The position numbers were made by a program, and so were the translations under genes. This document shows positions 1 to 8,067 of a stretch of DNA of 64,000 bases, one piece after another. This DNA is from Nitrospira moscoviensis (GTDB lineage: Bacteria > Nitrospirota > Nitrospiria > Nitrospirales > Nitrospiraceae): NCBI RefSeq assembly GCF_001273775.1, contig NZ_CP011801.1:992001-1056000 (forward strand), read 5' to 3'. The first letter of the stretch is position 1, and the number at the start of each line of letters is the position of its first letter. The notes beneath the pieces were generated by a model. It did not search any database. It saw only the letters and a program-made list of their open reading frames with translations, and was not told the origin of the DNA.

Positions 1-1
1 G

Positions 2-436
2 ACGACGGTGGTCCTCGACGCCAGCGTCGTCGTGAAATGGATCTTTGCAGACCGGGCCGAAGAATCCCATTCCCTTCAGGCGCTCCACATTCTCCGCGAC
101 ATCCAGGAGTCTCGCGTCTCAGTGTTGCAACCGCCTCACTGGCTGGCCGAGGCGGCGGCGGTTATTGTGCGGCTGGACGATGAACGGGCTCGCCAAGCCG
201 TCTTGCTCCTTCATGCCTTGGAGCTTCCCGTCGTCACCGGACCGGAGGTCTATCAAAAAGCGTGCGAACTGGCCGCGTCACACAACCAGCACCTATTCGA
301 CACGCTGTATCACGCGGTGGCCTTGACCGAACCGGGAGCCACGCTTGTGACGGCTGATGAGCAATATTATCGGAGGGTCTATAAGGCCGGCGGCATGATG
401 CGGCTGAAAGACTATAGCTCGATCGACCTCGATTGA
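2..436 (+). CDS. PIN-domain toxin, VapC family (5' end outside window)
   Basis: Probable VapC-type ribonuclease toxin of a type II toxin-antitoxin pair. The reading frame is open to the left edge: Thr-Thr precedes the first possible GTG at position 8, so the true start probably lies a few codons upstream. The PIN acidic residues are visible: Asp in the opening VVLDAS, Glu in HWLAEAA, Asp in LFDTLYHA and Asp in VTADEQYY. Length is about 142 residues, normal for the family. The partner antitoxin, normally upstream, is not in the window. The family is clear; the RNA target cannot be read from sequence. Confidence 0.85.
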   Translation, partial: TTVVLDASVVVKWIFADRAEESHSLQALHILRDIQESRVSVLQPPHWLAEAAAVIVRLDDERARQAVLLLHALELPVVTGPEVYQKACELAASHNQHLFDTLYHAVALTEPGATLVTADEQYYRRVYKAGGMMRLKDYSSIDLD

Positions 437-586
437 GGCGTTCTGCCGTTCGCGGTTCGAGGGCGCTTGTTCCCCTAGCAGTTGGTCATAGCCGTGCGCG
501 AAGCCGAGAATCTTCTGTTGTCTTGCCAGTCTGTGCCGAGCGTGCAATCCTCAGTCATCTCAGCCCGTCCCATTTCTCGAACAGAC

Positions 587-955
587 ATGAGCGACCGCAG
601 TCCCGATTACGTGCCGGTTGTGGCATCCGCTCTGGGCGGATTCTTGGTATGCCTCGCCATTTCCATCGTTACGGGGCGCAAGGAAGCGTGGGATGCCGTC
701 GCGTACTTTTCCATCGGCATCCCCATCATGTGCCTGCTCATCTTTGTCGTCGCCTTTCGCTATCCTCATCGGGCGTGGCGGTGGACGCTCTGGATGGCCG
801 TCGGCCAGGCGGGCGCTATTTCGACGTCGGGCAACTCGTTATCGCTATGGCCCCTCGCCATCGTGGCGATGACGTTGGTGTCGATGCCACAGTTTGTGGC
901 CGGGACGATTGCCAGTAAGCTGGCCCGAAAGCGCGCGGCGTTAGCGGTGAAGTAA
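587..955 (+). CDS. small membrane protein, unknown function
   Basis: A 122-residue protein starting MSDRSPDYV. An ATG 105 bases upstream in frame gives a poorly hydrophobic extension and is less likely. It has about three hydrophobic segments: residues 10-27, 40-57 and a longer one near 65-105. They are separated by short basic loops, and the tail is basic (KLARKRAA). This is an inner-membrane topology. No family is recognised. It lies 34 bp upstream of another small membrane protein on the same strand, so the two may be co-transcribed. Confidence 0.55.
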   Translation: MSDRSPDYVPVVASALGGFLVCLAISIVTGRKEAWDAVAYFSIGIPIMCLLIFVVAFRYPHRAWRWTLWMAVGQAGAISTSGNSLSLWPLAIVAMTLVSMPQFVAGTIASKLARKRAALAVK

Positions 956-989
956 GCCGGCGGGTCGATCTCGTGGATGGAAGTCACGC

Positions 990-1301
990 ATGAATTTTGT
1001 GCTTGCCCTTCTGTTCTCTCCGCTACCACTGTTGATCGTGGGTTGGATCGTTTGCCGTCACGGTCCCATCCGGAATCGCTGGTGGCGCGGCGAGAACCCC
1101 ATTGGGTTCGCGTTCTTTGTCGGCGCGATCACGTTTCTCCTCGGCTTCGTCGGTCCCATGATTGTGGTCCCCCAAGCCAATCAAGGTCCGTTGCTGGGCA
1201 TCTTGTATACGGGTCCGATTGGGCTCGCTTTGGGGTTGCTGTGGGGACTTGCTCGCGCTCTGCGCCGGGGACAATGGCGTTCTACTTCGGCGGCTCAGTG
1301 A
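990..1301 (+). CDS. small membrane protein, unknown function
   Basis: A 103-residue protein with an N-terminal hydrophobic segment (residues 2-22), a central one (40-62) and a glycine-rich one (70-92), then a basic tail. No catalytic motif or known family is seen. Its last 20 bases overlap, on the opposite strand, the end of the decayed HEPN gene. The local DNA has therefore been rearranged, and the natural C-terminus of this protein could have been altered too. Confidence 0.5.
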   Translation: MNFVLALLFSPLPLLIVGWIVCRHGPIRNRWWRGENPIGFAFFVGAITFLLGFVGPMIVVPQANQGPLLGILYTGPIGLALGLLWGLARALRRGQWRSTSAAQ

Positions 1302-1552
1302 CTACCAATGCCGACGTGATGATGGACAGGTCCTTTAAGAGAACGAAATTCTCAGCCATGGTGGTGGGAGGCTGAACTTCGGTGTCAGCGATGAGATGGG
1401 CGGCGAGATCGACAGAGAGTTGGACCGCACGTTGGAGGTTCAATGCAATGATGTCTTGCAAGTCCGGATCGCGTTGCAGCTGCTCGCTGGAGGCGGGCGT
1501 TTTGGCGGCGATGCGCTCGACGCATCGCCGGAGTGATTAGGTCCCGATCCAT
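1282..1552 (-). pseudogene. decayed HEPN (HepT/DUF86) toxin, frameshifted and truncated
   Basis: Read on the minus strand, the start MDRDLI is typical of HepT/DUF86 toxins. It overlaps the end of the MNT gene by 16 bases. After seven codons the homology jumps to another frame, SLRRCVERI, and continues through PDLQDIIALNLQRAV, VDLAAHLI and PPTTMAENF to a stop at 1282-1284. Compared with the usual start, a few codons plus a frame change are missing near 1533. The frame ends before the catalytic Arg-x(4-6)-His segment that HEPN RNases carry further on. The gene is thus broken twice and cannot encode an active toxin. This rests on my memory of the family consensus. Confidence 0.7.
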
Positions 1553-1971
1553 GCTTTTCTTCTGGCGGCGAGGATTCGTCGGTAGTATGGCATGAAATCC
1601 GCCTCTTCGTAGATCATTCGGCGGATGAGCTCGGCATAGTGAACCCGGTCCCTGCACAGGATCTTACGACCCTGCGTCAGGATTTGCTGGAGAAGAGGGC
1701 CATGCGTCAGATCCAGATCGATCAAATCGACCGGGCGACCCACGGCTACGGCCAGGTCGCCGATAAGATCCATCCGACCTTGCGAAGTGAGTGGAGTCGT
1801 GGCGGCGAACGCCACGTCGAGGTCGCTGTCTGTTCGACCGCGTCCTGCCGCGAGCGAGCCAAACAGGAAGGCCATCACGATGGACGGATGGCGGTTCAAC
1901 ACGCGTAAGATCTCTTGGTCGATATCGCTGCTGTGCGGGGATGCTGATCGAACCATGTCCCTGAGTATCAC
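1537..1971 (-). CDS. MNT-family nucleotidyltransferase, antitoxin type
   Basis: A 144-residue minimal nucleotidyltransferase. The signature is FLFGSLAAGRG followed by SDLDVAF: the Gly-Ser helix and the paired metal-binding Asp residues of the polymerase-beta fold. A third acidic position is in PVDLIDLD. MntA/MNT proteins are antitoxins that inactivate HEPN toxins, by covalent nucleotide transfer in characterised cases. Here the HEPN partner directly downstream is broken, so this looks like an orphaned antitoxin. A second in-frame ATG (MVRSASPH) five codons in is an equally good start. Confidence 0.8.
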   Translation of the reverse strand: MILRDMVRSASPHSSDIDQEILRVLNRHPSIVMAFLFGSLAAGRGRTDSDLDVAFAATTPLTSQGRMDLIGDLAVAVGRPVDLIDLDLTHGPLLQQILTQGRKILCRDRVHYAELIRRMIYEEADFMPYYRRILAARRKAWIGT

Positions 1972-2059
1972 GAATGGCGTAAAGCTGCAAGAACGCGCCT
2001 GAGCATGCGGCGTGACCAGGGCGGCGCAGAGGCTTCTTCGGACAATCAGCGCCGGACCG

Positions 2060-2086
2060 GTCCTCTCCTGAGGACAACTTGTCCTC
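2060..2086. promoter_or_regulatory. three-part repeat able to form alternative hairpins
   Basis: The gap 1972-2222 between the MNT gene and the hibernation factor has no gene. It contains GTCCTC at 2060, GAGGAC at 2070 and GTCCTC again at 2081. The middle copy can pair with either flanking copy, giving two mutually exclusive hairpins. This lies about 140 bases before the downstream start and could be leader RNA or a protein site. I see no strong promoter. Confidence 0.25.
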
Positions 2087-2222
2087 GACGTTGACGATCA
2101 ATCCCTCCCACGTCATTCATGCGATACGTTCCCATGCAAAAGTCCGCAACAGCAAAGGATGCGGAGCGGCCGTCAGAGGCACGTGGCTTGCGTCGGTAGT
2201 TTCCGGTGGGGAGGAAACGGCC

Positions 2223-2567
2223 ATGCAAATCTTGGTGAATACGGACAATCACATCGAAGGCTCCGAGGAGCTGACACGGCAGACGGAAGCGGTCGTGCGC
2301 CATGCGCTCGAACGGTTCAGCAGGCAGATCACGCGGGTGGAAGTGTTCTATACCGATGAAGACAGCGGGGCGCGCTCGACCGAACGGGACAAGCGGTGTC
2401 TGATCGAGGTCCACGCCGCCGGGCTCAAGCCGATCGCGGCCGGCGAGCGCGGCGCCACCGTGGAGCAGGCGCTGAATGCCGCGGCGGACACGGTCGAAGA
2501 AACGTTGGACCGAACGCTCGGCCGCTTGCACGATACCAAGCAGCGCCGTCCCGGCAAGGCGGCGTAG
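2223..2567 (+). CDS. HPF/RaiA-family ribosome hibernation protein
   Basis: A 114-residue protein of the short HPF/RaiA family, which binds the 30S decoding region and silences or protects ribosomes in resting cells. It shows the beta-alpha-beta-beta-beta-alpha pattern: MQILVNTDNHI, a first helix with EAVVRHALERF, then RVEVFYTDE, CLIEVHAAG, and a last helix with ALNAAADTVEETLDRTLGR. There is no long-form C-terminal domain. The start is fixed by GGGGAGGAA, 4 bases upstream of the ATG; in-frame upstream sequence lacks family character. The gene ends 16 bp from the convergent pyk stop. Confidence 0.85.
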   Translation: MQILVNTDNHIEGSEELTRQTEAVVRHALERFSRQITRVEVFYTDEDSGARSTERDKRCLIEVHAAGLKPIAAGERGATVEQALNAAADTVEETLDRTLGRLHDTKQRRPGKAA

Positions 2568-2583
2568 TGGGCGGCGGGATTGC

Positions 2584-4032
2584 TCACCCCACTTCCTGCA
2601 GCTTCACGAGATTCGTACCCCCCGGTTGTCCGATTCTCGTTCCGGAGAGGATGACGATCCGCTCACCGGGTTTGACCAGCCCTTCGCTTTTCAAGCGGCG
2701 TTCCGCTTCATCGATGCGCTCGTCGGTCTGGGCGATTTGTTGCATGGTCTGGGGGCGCACGCCCCAGTAGAGCGCCATGCGGCGCCGGACCGATTCGAAC
2801 GGGGTGAACGCGATGATCGGCGCGGCCGGGCGCTGCTTGGAGATGAGCCGCGCGGTGCGGCCCAGCTCGCTGAACGCCACGATCGCGCTGGCGCTGATGG
2901 CTCCCGCGGCCGACGAGGCGGCGGTGCAGATCGCTTCCGGCAGCGACATGTCGCCTGCATCAACCTGACGGCGATGCACGACGCCGCGTTCGGAGCCTTC
3001 TTCCGCCGCGCGGATGATCCGATCCATCACCTGGACCGTCTCGACCGGATACCGGCCGACGGCGGTTTCCGCCGACAGCATCACGGCATCGGTGCCGTCG
3101 AAAATGGCGTTGGCCACGTCGGACGCTTCGGCCCGTGTCGGGCGCGGATGGTGCGTCATCGATTCCAACATCTGCGTGGCGGTGATCACGAGCCGGCGCC
3201 GGCGATTCGCTTCGGCGATGATGCGCTTCTGCAACAGCGGCACCGCTTCCGGCCCCATTTCGACGCCGAGATCGCCGCGGGCGATCATGACGCCGTCCGC
3301 CTCTTCCAGAATCTCATCCAGACCAGCGACGGCTTCGGCCCGTTCTATTTTGGCGATGATCGGCACCTCGGCGCCGCAATCGGCGATGAGTCGCTTGGCC
3401 GCCACGACGTCTGCGCCGTCTCCGACGAACGACAGCGCCACATAATCCACGCCCTGCGCGATCCCGAATTGGATGTCGGCGCGATCCTTGTCGGTCAACG
3501 CCGGTGCACGGAGCCGGGTGCCGGGCAGGTTGATGCCCTTATGCGAGGTGATCGTTCCTCCGGTGAGGACGATACATTCCACGCAGCCGCTTGCGATGCG
3601 GGTCGCCTGGAGCTCGATGAGCCCGTCGTCGATCAGAATACGAGCGCCGGATTCCAGGTCACGCGCCAGATGCGGATAGGTGATGGGAATGTCGATGCCG
3701 CCGCACCCACGATCGGGCGGGGCGGCCGCTCTGTCGGACGTGGCGGGCTCCGGCGTCAACCGGACGGATCGGCCGGTCTCAAGCGCCATCGTCCGGGCGG
3801 GCAGCTCGCCTACGCGAATGCGCGGGCCTTGGAGGTCTTGGATGATGGCCACCGCTGCGGCGCGGCGGTCCGCCGCCCGGCGGACCGCCTTGATCGCCGC
3901 GGCATGGGAGCCGTGCGTGCCGTGTGAGAAATTGAGTCGCGCGGCGTCCATGCCGCTGTCGATCAGACGGTCCAGTTGACCGAGCGACTCACTGGCAGGG
4001 CCGATGGTGCAGACGATCTTCACTTTGCGCAT
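2584..4032 (-). CDS. pyk: pyruvate kinase
   Basis: Converts phosphoenolpyruvate and ADP to pyruvate and ATP in the cytoplasm. At 482 residues it has standard length. Family motifs in order: CTIGPAS near the N-terminus, NFSHG (catalytic-site Arg/Asn loop), the B-domain, the active-site block AKIERAEAV, then GVMIARGDLGVE with the metal-binding acidic residues, TATQMLESM, and FDGTDAVMLSAETA. The C-terminal allosteric domain is complete. The start MRKVKIVCT was chosen because the 15 codons before it are basic and low-complexity. The gene is divergent from the phosphatase/phosphofructokinase fusion across a 190-211 bp gap, so the two glycolytic genes may share a regulatory region. Confidence 0.96.
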   Translation of the reverse strand: MRKVKIVCTIGPASESLGQLDRLIDSGMDAARLNFSHGTHGSHAAAIKAVRRAADRRAAAVAIIQDLQGPRIRVGELPARTMALETGRSVRLTPEPATSDRAAAPPDRGCGGIDIPITYPHLARDLESGARILIDDGLIELQATRIASGCVECIVLTGGTITSHKGINLPGTRLRAPALTDKDRADIQFGIAQGVDYVALSFVGDGADVVAAKRLIADCGAEVPIIAKIERAEAVAGLDEILEEADGVMIARGDLGVEMGPEAVPLLQKRIIAEANRRRRLVITATQMLESMTHHPRPTRAEASDVANAIFDGTDAVMLSAETAVGRYPVETVQVMDRIIRAAEEGSERGVVHRRQVDAGDMSLPEAICTAASSAAGAISASAIVAFSELGRTARLISKQRPAAPIIAFTPFESVRRRMALYWGVRPQTMQQIAQTDERIDEAERRLKSEGLVKPGERIVILSGTRIGQPGGTNLVKLQEVG

Positions 4033-4243
4033 GCGAGGTTCCGAACATGGGGCGGCTCGTCGTCGCCGCGGGCGCACGTGAGCGCATGACGTATATCACA
4101 GCGAACGGAATTTGTATTGCGGCACCGTCTTCCGCACCGAGATTTTACACAGATTTTTCCCGGCGGCTCTGGACAAGCGGCGGCGGACGTCGCAATGATG
4201 CGAGGGCCGCCCCGCTGTTACAATGGCTCAGCACGAGGTGCCT

Positions 4244-6574
4244 ATGCCGAATGCTCCACAGCTACTCGATTTCGTGACCCTCGAAGGTCTGCTCGCCTAT
4301 GGGAACCGGCTGGCGCAACGCGCACCGGACGAGCGCGTGGACTGGCCGGCCGTGCGGGCCTGCTCTCTGCCATCACAACTCAGCCGCGTGAAGGCGGCCA
4401 CGGACGCGATTGCCGCCTTGGTGCAACAGGCGCCGAAGGGATTTCCCGATGCCGAGGCCTACCGGTCGGCGAGGCAGACAGTGGTCGACACAGCGTGCGG
4501 GGGCGATCCGGTCGTCTTCTTCGCCGCGTGGAATCGCCTGCTGGCGGAAGGGGCCCTGCAACCCTTGCTCCGCGCGCCGATCGGGTCCGTGCTGAAGCCG
4601 ACTCACCGCCGCCCGGTGGCCATCGTGCCGCGCGCGCAGTTGACGCCGCAATTGGCCGAGGGGCGCATCGTGCTGGACCTGGGCGACGACCGGTTCTGGC
4701 TCTTGCCGCGCGATCTGGCGGACCGCACCTTGCTCTTCACCATGCGCCACGGCGTTTCGCGCGTCGAAAGCAAGACGCACCGCGTGGGCCGCCGCCTGGC
4801 CAACGAACTGGACCCGGAACGGGGCGTGCCGCGGGCCGAGGCCGTGGGCGCGGCCCTCGCGCGCATGGTGGGCGTCGTGGGCCGGCAGCTCGACTTTTTG
4901 AATCTGTCGAACTACCTCGATCCAGGGAAATTCCTCCACTTCATCAGCCGCAGTCCGAATACCCGGCAGCTCTTCGAACGGGTGGCGGCCGGGTTGGCCG
5001 GCGGCGAACGTGTCGTCCCCGAGCCGGCTTATGCGCATCCGCTGGAATCGTCGGACTTCGGGTGGGTGACGGGCATGGAAAAAACCGCGGAAGCGCAAGA
5101 GCTCGCCGCTGCGTTAGGGGTCGAGGTGCCGGCGGCGAAGCGTCTCATCAAAGATCCGCTGTACTGCTATCCCGGCGGCCATTCGTTTTTCGATCTCTAT
5201 GTCGACGTGATCGACGGACTGCACCGGCTCGGTCAGGCCCATCCGGGCACGGTCGCCTGCCTGTACACGCATAGCTCCACGTTGCGCGCGCTCATGATCT
5301 ATCTGGACCCGCGCCCGTTTCACGAAGCCTTCACGGAGTTCAGCGACTATAAAGAAAGCCAGGACAACGTGGTGCTGCTCACGTTCGAAAAGGGGCGGCT
5401 GTCCGGCTACTCCACGGCCGTGGGGTTGTCACAGCGGGAGAAGGCCGCGCGGGAGACGTGGATCACCGTCGAACGGGTGCGCAAGGATCGGGTGACGCTG
5501 AAGCCGAGACAGATCAAGCGGATCGTCGCCCTGGTCTCCGGAGGGGATTTCGCCGGTGCCGGGGCGGCGTTGAAAGAGCTGCGCGTGACGGGCAACCGGC
5601 TCGGATTGAAAGTGCATTTCGTCCGCCACGGCTTTCTGGGGCTGGCGAATAATTGGATCGCGACCGTCACCGAAGACGATACGCGGGGAATGAGCAGCGT
5701 CGCGAGCAGCCCCATCGGCAGCAGTCGGTTCGAGGACTTCAAGGATGAAACGGTGCAGCAGGCGGCGATGCGGAATTTGGAGCCCTATCTTGAAGACGGG
5801 GCGTTGGTCGTCCTGGGCGGCGACGGCAGCCTGCGCGGCGCGCGGGCGATCTTTGAAGGCTTCGGCGTCCAAGTCGTCGGCCTCCCCGGCACCATCGACA
5901 ACAACATCGAAGGGACGACATCGCTCGGCTATCATTCCGCCGTCGCGTTGGCCGATCAGTCCATCGAATCGCTCAAGGCGACGAGCGCCGCGATGGGTAC
6001 GGTGTTCTTCGTCGAAGTGATGGGAGCCGGCTCCGGACACCTGGCGCTGGCCTGTGCCTATCAGGCGAGAGCCGAGGGCCTGCTGGTGAACGAGCATCCG
6101 GACCCCGACGCCTATATCGACGACGTGATTCTCGGGACGCTGAAGCAGACCCTCGGGGTGCCCAATAAAAGTCATCTCTTTGTCGTGGCCGAACGCACTC
6201 CGCACCGCCACCACAGCGACGGCGGCGTGCATGGGTTGGTGCCCTACGTGGCGGGCGCGATGGCGCAATGGCCGCCCCGCCAAGGCCGCTCAGGCTGCTA
6301 TGCACCGACCCAGGCGACCAAGGCCACCATTTTGGGCCATACCTTGCGGGGAGCGCCGCCGACTCCCGAGGACAAGGCCATAGCGCAACACGTGGCGTAT
6401 GAGGCCGTTCATCGGTTGGTGGAACGGCCGGATGAAGTCGTCGGCTGCATGCTGGCCTACCGGGAGCGGGCGGTGATCGAAGCCATCCCGCTCCATGCGG
6501 TGGCGCCGAAACAGTTCGATTGGGAGTTGTTCGCCAGAATGCACGGCAGCGAGCCCTCTGGGAATCTTCGGTAA
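4244..6574 (+). CDS. histidine phosphatase / 6-phosphofructokinase fusion protein
   Basis: A 776-residue two-domain protein. Residues 1 to about 420 contain a histidine-phosphatase (phosphoglycerate-mutase superfamily) domain: the RHG motif is at 168-170 (His169 the expected phospho-acceptor) and the second catalytic-type His is at 343 in YTHSSTLRA. From about 425 a PFK-1 fold follows: SGGD (432-435), GGDGS (525-529, the ATP-type Gly), PGTIDNN (548-554) and GHTLRG. Asp552 matches the catalytic base of bacterial PFK, but the next conserved Asp is Asn554, and the Arg of the MGR motif is Ala595. Start 4244 has GAGGTG upstream; an ATG at 4223 is the alternative. The architecture resembles a swapped analogue of PFKFB enzymes. 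Activity of either half is inferred. Confidence 0.85.
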   Translation: MPNAPQLLDFVTLEGLLAYGNRLAQRAPDERVDWPAVRACSLPSQLSRVKAATDAIAALVQQAPKGFPDAEAYRSARQTVVDTACGGDPVVFFAAWNRLLAEGALQPLLRAPIGSVLKPTHRRPVAIVPRAQLTPQLAEGRIVLDLGDDRFWLLPRDLADRTLLFTMRHGVSRVESKTHRVGRRLANELDPERGVPRAEAVGAALARMVGVVGRQLDFLNLSNYLDPGKFLHFISRSPNTRQLFERVAAGLAGGERVVPEPAYAHPLESSDFGWVTGMEKTAEAQELAAALGVEVPAAKRLIKDPLYCYPGGHSFFDLYVDVIDGLHRLGQAHPGTVACLYTHSSTLRALMIYLDPRPFHEAFTEFSDYKESQDNVVLLTFEKGRLSGYSTAVGLSQREKAARETWITVERVRKDRVTLKPRQIKRIVALVSGGDFAGAGAALKELRVTGNRLGLKVHFVRHGFLGLANNWIATVTEDDTRGMSSVASSPIGSSRFEDFKDETVQQAAMRNLEPYLEDGALVVLGGDGSLRGARAIFEGFGVQVVGLPGTIDNNIEGTTSLGYHSAVALADQSIESLKATSAAMGTVFFVEVMGAGSGHLALACAYQARAEGLLVNEHPDPDAYIDDVILGTLKQTLGVPNKSHLFVVAERTPHRHHSDGGVHGLVPYVAGAMAQWPPRQGRSGCYAPTQATKATILGHTLRGAPPTPEDKAIAQHVAYEAVHRLVERPDEVVGCMLAYRERAVIEAIPLHAVAPKQFDWELFARMHGSEPSGNLR

Positions 6575-6580
6575 TCCCCG

Positions 6581-8020
6581 CTACGGGTGGACCGACAGGT
6601 TCACTTCGATGGAAAGGTGGTCGGTCCGGCCGGGGCCCGGAGCGACGACGTACATCGCATGTTCGGGCGGCACGTCGGGTCGGCCCGGCTCTACGCGTTC
6701 CGTCAGCAGCGCGGGCGACGACTGAGTCGGCGGCGGCGCATGTGGATCGCGAGGGCTGCGGGAGAAGACAATGAGGATCCGCGCCGGCTTGGCTTCTGTC
6801 TGCCGTTCAAAGAGCGCCGCTAAGGAAATGACGAGGGTCTTCCTGCCGGTCACCCCCCCATCGCCTTCCAGGGGGAACAGCCGTACCGGTGTCTCGCCTG
6901 CCGATCCCGGGCTATAGACAGCCAGGTAGCCGTCCTGGTTCGTTTGAACGGTCAGCCTCGGAGCATCGTCTTTTCCGATCGCCGTGGATGGATCGACTTC
7001 CAGATCAATCCCGCCCGGACCGGCCATGAGCAAACTATAGCGCAGGCCCAGCGGAGCCTGGACCGGTTGCGTGTCGGTCGATAGTTGACCGAGCAGCCCG
7101 ATGCTCCGCTCCGCCCGTTTCTTTTCCCTTGTGGCGGCCTCTGCCGTCCTCCGGTCTTCGCTCTTCTGCTTGGCTGCTTCCCGTGAAGCGGCCGGCTCTT
7201 GCTGGGTGACAGAGAGTGGCTCGGCGACCGCCGGTGAGGCCGCGTAAAACAACGCGCGCGCGCTCGCGGCCGGAGGGCCGGCGCTTGCGGCGGCGGGCGC
7301 AGCCGGCGTTTGCGGTGAGAGAGGCGATTGAACCGGCCGCTGTGCCGGCGCTTCTGCGTCCGTCGCAGCGCGAGCGTCTTCGGCCGCTTTGCCGGAGGTG
7401 GCCACCTCGTCACGCGTCTTGTCCTGCTTCACGAGTGCTTCTTTGCGATCATGTCCGGCGTCGAGTCGGGACGGTTCCTGCGGTTTGGCCGGGACCGCGC
7501 GCCCGCGCCGGGCAAGCGGCGGTTCTGCCTCTCGCTGCCCGGACGGAGGAGCCTTTGCGCTCGTGTCTGTCAACTCGCGCTCCGGTTGGACACGTTGAGG
7601 CGGAGGAGTGGAAGCCGGCGGTGGGGCGGGCATGGGGGAGGCCGGAGCCTTCGTGTCTTCGGTGGCGACCGCCGGCGCGCGCTGCCGCAGACTGTCCTGA
7701 TAGATCTTGGCGCCCAGCACGACGGCAAGGGCGGCCGCGGCCAGGCCGCCGGCAAAGGCCAATCCCGCCGGCCGTCGCAGCCAATCGAGCCACGAGCAGG
7801 CCTCGCCGGGCTCGGACGTCTTGCCTTGATTCAAGGCGTGAAGCAGACGGCGGCGCACGGCGGGATCGGCCAGCAGCTCTTTCAACGCCTGCTCATCAGC
7901 CAGCGAGTTGAATAGCTGTTGGTCTTCGAGCGCGGCACGGTACAGCAGCCGGCGTTCCTCAGACGTCAACGTATCCGCTGCGAAGCCGCCGAGGAGTTTC
8001 TCTAAGTCGTGCTCGGGCAT
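6581..8020 (-). CDS. membrane anti-sigma-like protein with DUF4384-like C-terminus
   Basis: A 479-residue single-span membrane protein encoded directly after an ECF sigma gene. Residues 1-75 are helical and acidic, with LLGGFAADTLTSEERRLLYRA and a second helix around FNSLADEQALKELL. This resembles an anti-sigma N-terminus but lacks the His/Cys zinc motif. A transmembrane segment lies near 88-105. Residues 110-310 are Pro/Ala/Glu-rich and disordered. The C-terminus (about 340-470) is a beta-rich domain with TNQDGYLAVYSPG and VRLFPLEGDGG, resembling DUF4384. Regulation of the neighbouring sigma factor is inferred from gene order, not from a conserved zinc-binding domain. Confidence 0.6.
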   Translation of the reverse strand: MPEHDLEKLLGGFAADTLTSEERRLLYRAALEDQQLFNSLADEQALKELLADPAVRRRLLHALNQGKTSEPGEACSWLDWLRRPAGLAFAGGLAAAALAVVLGAKIYQDSLRQRAPAVATEDTKAPASPMPAPPPASTPPPQRVQPERELTDTSAKAPPSGQREAEPPLARRGRAVPAKPQEPSRLDAGHDRKEALVKQDKTRDEVATSGKAAEDARAATDAEAPAQRPVQSPLSPQTPAAPAAASAGPPAASARALFYAASPAVAEPLSVTQQEPAASREAAKQKSEDRRTAEAATREKKRAERSIGLLGQLSTDTQPVQAPLGLRYSLLMAGPGGIDLEVDPSTAIGKDDAPRLTVQTNQDGYLAVYSPGSAGETPVRLFPLEGDGGVTGRKTLVISLAALFERQTEAKPARILIVFSRSPRDPHAPPPTQSSPALLTERVEPGRPDVPPEHAMYVVAPGPGRTDHLSIEVNLSVHP

Positions 8021-8067
8021 GGCGAGATTACAAATGCAAAATTAAACATTCAAAATTATAAATTGCA
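8021..8067. repeat. AT-rich palindromic spacer between sigma and anti-sigma-like genes
   Basis: A 47-bp AT-rich spacer made of repeated words: ATGCAAAATT, ATTCAAAATT, then AAATTGCAT. The outer ATGCAA and TTGCAT are inverted. Its composition contrasts with the GC-rich flanking genes. It may form an RNA hairpin that tunes expression of the downstream gene. It belongs to the same kind of short-period spacer seen elsewhere in this window. Confidence 0.35.

Noticed and set aside
2476-3927. 483-codon open frame antisense to pyruvate kinase
   Set aside because: High-GC shadow frame; the residues are Arg/Ala/Gly-rich without family motifs, while the minus strand encodes all pyruvate kinase landmarks.
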